Part shown: positions 55,806 through 64,000 of the stretch, in pieces
Numbering within the stretch: the stretch's first letter is position 1
How the letters are laid out: every line of letters begins with the position of its first letter
Assembly: GCA_954871525.1 (NCBI GenBank)
Contig: OX940862.1
Coordinates: 44,385,732-44,449,731 of the forward strand
Source: Parietaria judaica
Lineage: Eukaryota > Streptophyta > Magnoliopsida > Rosales > Urticaceae
Direction: 5' to 3'
Length of the DNA stretch: 64,000 bases
Translations under genes and position numbers: made by a program
The notes under the pieces: model-generated
What the model was told of the DNA's origin: nothing
Seen by the model: only the letters and a program-made list of their open reading frames with translations
Database searches by the model: none

Positions 55806-58099
55806 CTACAGTGCAACAACGGGGCTGAACAATTTACCCAAAATTCCCTCCTTGAGCTTGCTGAACTCGAAAGAAGTCTTCTTCTTCTTCTGCGTATTTT
55901 CCTTCAAAAGACACTTCTTCAGCTTCACATTCTCCTCCTTGAGAAAATCCACAGCCAAACTCAGATGCCTAATCACTTCCCTCTTTTCCTCATCCTTCTC
56001 CTTCAGCGCCTCCCGCTGCGCCCGGTTCTCGCCCTCGAGCCTCGCGATCTCGTCCCTCAGCTTCCCCAGCTCGCACTCCTCTTCGTCTTCGTTGTCGACG
56101 TCGGGATCGTCGACCTCTGATTCAGCCGATTCATCGGAGAAGCAGATCTCCGAGCCACTATCATACGCCTTTCCCGGGGGGGTTTTGGCGGCTGCCGAGA
56201 AAGGGGAGCGAAGCGTGGTCAGAACCCGGGATCCTGAATCGGACTTGATCAGATCATGTTTCTCAGCCAGCGAGCGGTGAGCTCGGTAGAATTCTTCGAC
56301 CATGGCGATCAGCTCCGGCCGCTTCTTGTAGTACATTTCCGCCCGCTGCCGAAAGGAATCGGCATCGGCTTCGATCAGCTTCAGCATTGTCGCCGTATTG
56401 TGGTCGAGTTCTTTGTCGGAGAAAGAAGAAACCGATTGTCAAATTAAGATCGTATCATGAAAAGAAGAAAAAAAAACAATAATTCGAATCAAGAACTTAG
56501 TATGCAAGTAAAACAGTTTCAGCAAACCAGGAACTGGTTTTACATCTCTCCGGTTTTATTACATTAACTTTTAGAAAAAGGCAATCAAAACCGAGGATTT
56601 ACCGCTACGTACTATCAGTTAAAAACCAAATCGCTACTGATACGGATACAGAATTTGAAAATTCCAGAACTAAAGTACTTCATAATACCAATTCGGAGTT
56701 CCAGTATCAAGTCTAGCTACACATAATTAGATTCCAATGGGTCCAAATGGTAATCATCATGAAGTAATAAAGATTGCTTTGATAGGCTATTAATTTCTTC
56801 CCTAGCTTTTAGTACTCATAACTAGATTCTAAGGAGTCCAAATCATAATCATCATGGAGTAATAAAGATTGCTTTGAAAGGGTATTTATTGATAGATAGA
56901 CCTAGGAAAGTAAACAGGAAAACAAGTTGACTTTTCGTGGGTGGTCCGAAGGTTCATCTACTTAGGACCACCTTCCCTTCCAATTCACTCTCACAATCAT
57001 GGAATTGCTGACCTTGAAATCCCATGTCAGAGATCAAGATAAGGTTTTTCAGAGTGCTTCCTCAATTAATATCAGGAAGAGGCAGGACACGAGCGGGCAG
57101 GCCAGCCTGTCCCGCGCTTGACAGGGTTGCAGGCAACCCGAGTCTTCGTGGCTGCGGGCTGCCCATCGCCTCTCTTGTTCATTGCAGGCTTCTTTTTCTA
57201 TAATTCTTTTGGAACATAATTTTGCCATAAAGGATTCAACAAGACCTCGCGGAACGATATGGCTCTCACTTTCTTGTACCTAGATATAAGTAGAATAACC
57301 TAATTTGTGTAAACTATTCTATGACTCCTCATTAATACTCATTAAATTGAACAAGACCTCGCAAAGAAGAAATGCCTTCATTAATTTACGTACCCAATTC
57401 AGTTATCAATATTTGGATACCAAATTATTTGACAAACAAATCGGAAACTTCGTTTCCTTTCTCCATCAAGTGGTGATAGATCCAAGACAAAGTGCCCATA
57501 CTTTGGAAAACGCAACTTTCTAGGTTCATGTGTCACAAGGTTAACGTATATATGGCCCAAATTTCCAAGCTTACATGTATCATAAAATACTATAATTCCA
57601 ACCAAGAATCAATGAAGGGTCGCCAAAAAAAATTTCCTTTCTTTATACCCAATTAAGATTTCTAATTGCAATTGAGAGTAGATAACATTCCATGGCACAT
57701 CGAAGTTTTGAACATTCTTGTAATGTAACTGTTATGTAATCTACACTATCTAATTTCTACTTGAATCAATGGTCCTTACACACCTTCAAAAGGGACCCAT
57801 AAATATCCATTACCATCAAATGCTAATTCCATCACCAAAACAATTTTTTTTATTAGGAAAAGTCGTATGATTGACACACATGGGACCTAAAAAGTGGAAA
57901 GATCTCAACTCTCCAACGGTCCAAGAATCAAACAACCGTGTCACTAAGCCTTGAGTGAAAAGGTAAAAGCAAAATTAAATGAAGTACAAGTACCAGCAAG
58001 AGTGGATTGAAGCCACGGAGATCGCTTTGGAGTCAAACTGCTCGGATTGTCGAACCACCAAAAATGCGAAGGCTGTTTCTTCACCACCATTCCAACCAT
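55806..58099 (-). CDS. NET3-like actin-binding protein (NAB/KIP1-like family), 2 coding exons
   Basis: Plant NETWORKED proteins bind F-actin through an N-terminal NAB domain and link it to membranes. Coding exons on the minus strand: 58099-57994 and 56410-55806, with GT-AG junctions and a 236-residue frame. The NAB domain (residues ~11-80) shows HFWWFDNPSS, KRSPWLQSTLAELD, MLKLIEADADSF, MYYKKRPELIAMVEEFYR and AHRSLAEKHD. An acidic middle (about 100-125) and a coiled coil (about 128-185: LRDEIARLEGENRAQREALK) follow. It is short, like NET3 members. Two ATGs (58099 and 58090) could start it, and the upstream in-frame stop makes the first the longer choice. A non-coding first exon may end at 58402 (CCAG|GTACGA). 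Confidence 0.88.
56411..57993. other. large intron of the NET3-like gene
   Basis: 1583 bp. It contains a ~105-bp direct duplication (about 56712-56800 and 56815-56900), both copies with AGTAATAAAGATTGCTTTGA. It also has a GC-rich segment (57085-57180) with a near-palindrome, GCGGGCAGGC/GCCTGTCCCGC. No ORF. Confidence 0.6.
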
Positions 58100-58510
58100 C
58101 CTCTCCTCACCTTTCCATGGAAATCAACAAAGGAAGAAAGTGAATAGACCGAAATGGCCCATTTGTCAGCGACTGAAACGTGGGGGGCAATTAGGTCATT
58201 CATTCGGTTTCGCGAGGGAAAACAATCTCCGTTGATTTTGAAATCGCTGAGTCTACTCATTCTCTAGTCTAAGCGACATGAACAAGGAAGGAAGAGAACT
58301 TTCACGCAACGAAACTCCGAACACACGAACTCGCGGAAAATAAAGATTCAAAAGAACGAAAGATTTCTCGAACAGAAGACAGAATTACAGAGAGATCGTA
58401 CCTGGTCTTCTTCTTCGTCGTCGTCTTCGAATGCCACTTCTCTCTCTCTCTCTAGAAATCTCAAGGAACGAGGGTTTTGAATGAAGAGAACCAGAGTGTA
58501 GAAATGCCAC
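58100..58510 (-). promoter_or_regulatory. 5' leader of the NET3-like gene
   Basis: A probable non-coding exon (about 58510-58402) carries a (GA)n run on the transcribed strand (58440-58453) and ends at a consensus donor. The intron then leads to an acceptor before 58099. TATA-like TTTATACTAT on the minus strand lies near 58540-58530. Start site and exon limits are inferred. Confidence 0.45.
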
Positions 58511-60589
58511 TTCGTTACCAACAGTGAGTTTCTTTATACTATTCACAAGGCCAATCACCTGCCGCCACGTGTACTAAACCCGATTAGTTCCGAAGCATGA
58601 ATGGAACGATAGAGTTCTTCTGGTGATTGGAATATTTAAATGTTGGGAATTTTACGGATACGCCCTTGTGGGGACGCTTATTTACGGAGGAAACGAGGAA
58701 GGGTATTTTGGGGATATGAGTGAGTTATTTTTAGTGTAAAATAGTATTTTGTTTGGGGAGCGTATTGGGGCCACATGAAAGATTGGGGCCGGGGGTGCAA
58801 CGGTCGAAAAATAAGTAAAAGTTGTCTCTTTTTATAAGCAAAGCTTCTCTTCTTCTTCTTTCACACTATGTTCCCTAAAGTTTACATGATGTGCTTGTTC
58901 GCCTCTTGAATTTTAGTTGCTTATAATTAGGTCCTTTATATCTCAATAGATAGCACATTTCCGTTACAAGGTGCGTGTCCTCTCGCTCGACTTATTCGAG
59001 GATATTTTTATTTTATTTTATTTTATAAATTTTCTTCAATATTATTGAACTTTATACCTAAAATATAACTCTTGATTGTTTCATAATTTGTTCAGTGATA
59101 TAATATATTGAACACGCTATTCGTTGCGCGCAATTTAAAAATGTTCGTTATTTTCTAACATGGAAGAGGTGATTTGCTATTTTAAAAAATGTGCAATAGG
59201 CATTTTTATCAAATATCAAAATTCAGAAGTCAAACTGCATCATAATGCAAAATTCGAGGGCACTACTGATACAATTTTTTCATAGTTTGATCATTGGAAA
59301 AAATGATAATTTTTTTGCACTTTGATGAGAAAAAGAAAACATAAAAAAAAATCTTGAATTGTGATAGTCAATTGTAATAAAATGTTGACTGCATAGTAAG
59401 CCTTGAAACCTGGAATCTTTGAAAATAGAAACTCAGCAAGGTGCATTTATACTCTGGCACGCATTTGACTCATAATAAAATATATCTATGATTGAAATAA
59501 TTAAATTAATTTCACGCAATAAACCAGCATAAATATTACTAATGATACTAATATTATAAAAATGTATCCTCTTAAAAATGTTTATCTAATATACTAACTT
59601 GTATCATAAACCCACTACATAAGTCTTGGGTTCAAATAGTGGCGGAATCAAGATTCCGAGGCGGGGGTTAAAACTTTTTATCACTAAAATTATTTAGTAA
59701 ATATAGAGTTAAAATACAAAAATGTGGGGGTGGTTCTAACTTCTAAGTTTTTAAGAGTTTAGGCTTTGGGGTGATTGCCTTTGACTTAGAAAGGGATATA
59801 TTTGAATAAGTTTTCACCCACTCTCTTCATTCGCCACTGGGTTAAAACTCAATATACGTAAAAATTGTGTATACTTATAATCTTGATTGATAGTGTATGC
59901 GGCCAATATTGTCAACATGTTCTAACATTGCTAATTTATCTTGCAATGCGATTACATGTAATATTCGCCAATAAAGCAACTCCATGAAAAAAAAAATACA
60001 AACCCGTATCATCATATATTATTAAGATTGCGATAACACATATATAATATTAAAGACATGTGTTGTGTGATTCACACACTGGTTTTTCCAAAGAAGCTAA
60101 CCTTCACTGATATTTTTGCATTTGTGCCGGTTTTTGTAGGTGTAATGTAGCTCAAAAGGAGTCTAATAATTTTATTTTTAAAAATAAAATTTTTAGAATA
60201 TTAGGATTCTCAAATCTTTGTTACCGCAGTTGTCAACCTCAATAGTAGTAATCTGTCTAACTTTAGCTTAAATTCATTTATCTGTGTATTTTCCGTAATC
60301 ATGATTTCACATATTTAAACATCTAGTATGCACTATATATGTATATATATATAAGGTGACACAAAAAGTTTTCTAAAAAATTTTCCTAAACGATAGCGGA
60401 TTATTTGTATCTGATCTTTCAATAATATTGTGAGGTATAATTAAGGGCAGGGGAAACGCCACGTGTACAAGAAGGTGTGCACGGACGGTTGAACTTGAAA
60501 ATCAAAGTTGTTCATCGTCTTGATCGGAAAAAGCTCAGCAATGGCTGTTATGGGTATTTTCACAGCCTAGAAAATTTAAGGCCCAACCC
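58511..60589. other. intergenic, AT-rich, with one small MITE
   Basis: Apart from the element at 59639-59839, I see only AT-rich spacer, homopolymers and a TA-rich tract near 60335-60352. No ORF shows coding signals. Confidence 0.45.
59639..59839. mobile_element. small hAT-type MITE (~200 bp)
   Basis: Left end AGTGGCGGAATC, right end ATTCGCCACT (reverse complement AGTGGCGAAT). This terminus is widespread in plant MITEs with an AGTGGCGGAGCC start. Flanks GGGTTCAA and GGGTTAAA suggest a 7/8 target duplication, offset by two bases on the left. Confidence 0.55.
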
Positions 60590-60639
60590 AAAAAAAAAAT
60601 ATGCCCCAACAGGCCCAGTTATCAAGATGATATGCCTGG

Positions 60640-61790
60640 CGACGCCAAATGACGCCCACTTAACGCCCATAGGCGCCGTTAAGCTATTTGGGGCACCCGG
60701 GACGCATAGAGACGATCGGGGACGCATCTGGACGTCCGAGGCTACCTGTGGGCACCCTGGCTTAAAAATGGTTTAATTGCACATAAGCCCCGACACGTAA
60801 CGGGTGCTCGGTTATGCCAAATGACGCCCACTTGACGCCCATATGCGCCATTAAGCTATTTGGAGCACCCAGGATGCATAGAGACGAACGGAGACGCGTT
60901 TGGACGCCCGAGGCGACCTGTGGGCACCCAAGCTCAAAAAGGGCATAATTACAAATAAGCCCCTCAAAGCCTATCGGGTGACCAGAGACGCCAAATAGCG
61001 CCAAGTCGACGCCCATAGGCGCCATTAAGCTATTTGGAGCGCCCGGAACGTATAGAGACGTGTTTGGACGCCCGAGACGATCTGTGGGCACCCAGGCTCA
61101 AAAAGGGCATAATTACAAATAATCCCTCAAAGCCTATCGGGTGCCCGAGGATGCAAAATAGCGCCCAGTCGACGCCCATAGGCGCCATTAACCTATTTGG
61201 AGCGCCCGGAACGCATAGAGACGATCATGGACGCGTTTGGGCGCCCGAGGCGACCAGTGGCACCCAGGCTCAACAAGGGCATAATTACAAATAAGCACAT
61301 AGGGCCTACCGGGTGCCCGGGGATGCTAATTAGCGCCCAGTCGATGCCCATAGGTGCTGGTAAGCTATTGGGAGTGCTCAGAACACATAGTTACGACCAC
61401 GGGCGCGTTTGGACGCCCAGGGCGACCTACGGGCATCCAAGCTAAAAAGAGATCTAATTACACATAGGCTTTTACGAGCTTAATGGATGTCCGGGGTTGC
61501 CAAATGACGCTTAGTCAACGCCCATAGGCACCGCTAAGCTAATTGGAGCGCCCGGAACACATAGCGACGACCATAGGCGCATTTGGACGCCTGGGGCGAC
61601 ATACGGGCATCCAAGCTCAAAAAAGGTCTAATTACACATAGACCCCTACGAGCTTAATGGACACCCGGGGCTGCCAAATTCCCATAGGCGCCGTTATTGG
61701 GAGCGCCTGAAACGTATGGCTATGACCGTAAGTGTGTTTGGACGCCCGAGGCACCCCATATGCACAAAAGGACGCAAAACAATATTTTAA
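60640..61790 (+). repeat. ~170-bp tandem array, about 7 units
   Basis: The phrase GCATAGAGACGA or a variant recurs at about 60705, 60874, 61049, 61212, 61384, 61558 and 61712. Each unit also has CGCCCATAGGCGCC, TAAGCTATTTGGAGC and a GGACGCCCGAGGCGACC-type stretch. Units diverge towards the right. Confidence 0.92.
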
Positions 61791-62175
61791 TTGCCCAAGG
61801 ACCTGCAAAGTAATTTCTAACTGCTTCTAGGCCTTGGGCCCCTCCTATAAATAGGATCTTCATTTCATTCAAACGGTAACTCATTCCAATGCTCTCTACA
61901 TCTATACAATTCTCGTTCTCTCCTCTATATATATATTCAGTAAAATACTCGACTAATGTTGAGCGTTGGAGGTTAATAGGGAGGAACCCCCTCCCATTCC
62001 CCTGACCGGATTTTTTTTATTCTACAGATATGGAAGCTAGCTAGAGCGAAAGCCCTGGAGAAGTTCCTGGCAAGGTTTATGATCACCCTGTTAGGTTATG
62101 TTCTACGTGGTTCTCGTGATATCTTGGTCTATTATCAGCAACTGAGTTTTCAACCTCTTCTTTCTACCTTTCGGG

Positions 62176-63281
62176 ATGTCGACCAAGTCAACAGAGCACA
62201 CGTCATCCTGCGCTGTGGCAAGCGTCGCCCAGAACACACGAGCTCAGAATCAGCAAGAGACTAACATTCGCCTCGACCTAATAGCCAACGAGCGAATGAC
62301 GCGACTAGAAGACAACATTTTTCGGCTAACGGGATTAATCTCAAAGCGTCTGGGATACGACACCTTTATTTAAGAAAAAATCGGAGAGCACGAAAGTCTG
62401 ACGGAAAGACCGTTACAACCACCATCCCAAAAGGAAGTCCATAGGCCAACACAAACACAAGCAACCCGAAGATCATCCTTTGACCCACTCGGGAGAGAGG
62501 AGGATGTGGCAGACAATGGAGAAGCACGAAGGCTTAGCCCGCCACAACGCACAAACACCGCGTTACAGGCGGAGGCCATGGGAGACCTCATGAACCAGCT
62601 TAATCGTCGCGTTCAAATAAAGGATTTACGACAACAAATTGACAGACGTTGTGACATATCTCTTAACCAAGAATACGAGGATGAAAGAGAAACACATGTC
62701 TGAAAGGCCTCACGACACCAGAGCCCGCCGGGCAGGAAGAAATGAGAACGTCGTCACAACGGCAACGCCACCGCCTGATGCAGGATGGAAAGACGCCTTC
62801 CTAGGATTAGAGAATAAATTTCAAGAACTCGCAGCAATAAAGAATGCGAGGCCCGGTGTCAGAAGCATAGTCGAGGGAACCATCCCCCCGCTCGCTGAGC
62901 ACCTTCTCGCGGAAGATATCGATGGAGATCTCCTTTTTCATCCGAATCTCGCCTATGATGGCACCACCGACCGAACATATCACCTAGTCCTGTACAAGCT
63001 GTCGATGTGGGTGAAGAAATGTTCTGCTTCCACAATTTGTCAAGCTTTCTGCCTTACTCTCACAGGACCAGCCTTCGAATGGTATCAACGGCTTCCAAAG
63101 GGTTCCATAGGGTCCTTTGAAGAATTAAAAGAACGATTCATCTCTCGGTTCGCAAATTCGTTGATATAGCAGATGGAGAAGTCATACTTGTGGTCGCTCC
63201 GACAGCGCGACGAAGAGTCTCTCCAGGCATATTTGAGTAGATTTGTAGAGAAGTCTACCAAGGTCGCCGAGTACACTGACT
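62176..63281 (+). pseudogene. gag of the Gypsy element, broken
   Basis: An N-terminal piece (62176-62373) is rich in Gln, Thr and Arg. A degraded stretch with stops follows, then 62639-63169 with a Retrotrans_gag domain (HPNLAYDGTTDRTYH, MWVKKCSASTICQAF, GPAFEWYQRLPKGSI, FEELKERFISRF). A single in-frame TAG (63167-63169) follows, after which the same frame continues as SYLWSLRQRDEESLQAYLSRF until the inserted LTR at 63282. Gag forms the retroelement particle. This copy cannot be complete. Confidence 0.85.
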
Positions 63282-64000
63282 TGTTGGACATATATGTCCT
63301 TAAACAAGATATTTATCCATTTGTAAAATATTATGACAAGTCATTGAATAAAGATGATACTTATTATGTTAATCTTATTATAGTTTCTGGTAGAGTAAAA
63401 TAGAATGTTTGATTCCTTAGCTCATAAATGATGCAATTATGCTACTATTATCACAACATAGTCGATGTGAGGAAGAATTAATAATCATAATAAATGAACT
63501 TAAAATTTTCGTGACCTGATTAACTGGGAGGGATCCCATTAATCGTGTAAGGTCATTAATGTGACTAAGTGACAATCCTATTCTGGACTATGTGTTTGTC
63601 ACATTCACTAGAAGTGCATTAAGTATGAAGCGTCTTCATACTGGACTGCACCTGACTTAAACTCAAGAAGTTATCATATAAGACCGTCACTGATAACTTG
63701 AAGTTGAGTCACAAAATGATGATAAAATGGATAGTAGTTCTAAGTCTGGAATGATCTTGAGTCCGAGCTACTAGCTTGATTGTTCTTTGACTTAACTGTT
63801 AAAGAACACAATATATTACCGCTATTCCAAACACTATTATTTTGAGAACATGATATTCAGTAGTAAGGATAGCTTTATCATAGACATGGGCATCACACAG
63901 GAGGTCTCTTCAGAGTCATGATGATTCCCTTGGTTGTCAGTGGTGAGAAGTGAGAGGTACCCGTGCGCAACTTATGAATCGAAACCATAAGTGAGTTGCT
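63282..64000 (+). mobile_element. LTR of an inserted element, probably Ty1/Copia, open at window end
   Basis: Homology to gag stops abruptly at 63281, and the new sequence begins TGTTGGACATATATGTCC. TGTTGG starts are typical of Copia LTRs. The remaining 719 bp are non-coding, with no second LTR or PBS in view. Family and orientation are therefore tentative. Confidence 0.5.

Larger units (their letters stand above)
60590..63281 (+). mobile_element. Ty3/Gypsy (Tat/Athila-type) element, LTR and broken gag
   Basis: An LTR with a ~170-bp tandem array (60640-61790), TATA box (TCCTATAAATAGG, 61847-61859) and CATTTCATTC leader matches the LTR families at 16-20 kb and 49-50 kb. A gag reading region begins near 62176. 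The element is cut at 63282 by another LTR. The LTR left edge and its junction with gag are not sharply defined, and no PBS was recognised. Confidence 0.75.

Noticed and set aside
60477..61445. Repeated small ORFs in the 60.6-61.5 kb array
   Set aside because: The similar proteins (ending in WTxEATCGHP-like or WAPEATSGT-like strings) arise because the DNA unit is repeated, not from coding selection.
1..64000. tRNA, rRNA, snRNA genes and CRISPR arrays
   Set aside because: Scanning by eye found no tRNA B-box in a cloverleaf context, no rRNA or spliceosomal RNA signatures, and no regularly spaced short repeats of CRISPR type. The short periodic repeats seen belong to retroelement LTRs and interiors.

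Overview
This window is nuclear DNA of a flowering plant, most likely a eudicot. It holds spliced genes with GT-AG introns in AT-rich spacers, a chloroplast protease with a transit-peptide-like N terminus, a YUCCA auxin-biosynthesis enzyme, a KUP/HAK/KT potassium transporter, a small arabinogalactan protein and a NET-type actin-binding protein. Around them lie decayed Ty3/Gypsy elements, hAT transposons and MITEs. I cannot name the species from sequence alone.

Layout. (1) 1-20000 is a transposon graveyard. The 3' part of a Tat-lineage Ty3/Gypsy element (1-3581, with an antisense coiled-coil ORF) sits inside the 3' LTR of a minus-strand chromovirus (3582-11672: PBS, gag, protease, RT, RNase H, integrase, chromodomain). 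That chromovirus in turn interrupts the gag of a third Gypsy element (11673-12532). A minus-strand hAT relic follows (12533-15250), then a short element with ~1.03-kb LTRs and no recognisable gag or pol (16252-19840). (2) 20608-27192 is a DEG2-type chloroplast serine protease in 21 exons (+). (3) 29762-32474 is a YUCCA10/11-like flavin monooxygenase in 4 exons (-). (4) 32994-37178 is a structurally complete but coding-dead hAT transposon with a perfect 8-bp target duplication, lying upstream of both the YUCCA gene and the divergent HAK gene. (5) 38358-43188 is a HAK5-like K+ transporter in 7 exons (+). (6) 43600-53600 is repeat-rich: LTR fragments, three MITE or MULE-type elements and (TA)n tracts. 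(7) 53992-54393 is a single-exon AGP25/26/27-like gene behind a long (CT)n tract. (8) 55806-58402 is a NET3-like actin-binding protein (-). (9) 60590-63281 is a Gypsy LTR with a ~170-bp tandem array followed by a broken gag, cut at 63282 by another LTR, probably Copia, that runs off the window.

The five host genes are unrelated in function and do not form a cluster. Splice coordinates come from matching conserved family sequence to GT/GC-AG sites. The open reading lengths of the four multi-exon models (597, 387, 755 and 236 residues) keep one frame throughout and fit their families.

The observations most worth a second look are: the chain of nested insertions; the non-autonomous LTR element and its LTR family, which carries modular U5 repeats and 170-bp arrays in opposite orientation at 50 kb and 61 kb; the hAT element with dense TCGCGAC subterminal repeats between two divergent genes; a hammerhead-like fold at 14.8 kb that I consider doubtful; and two clear GC-AG introns in DEG2.
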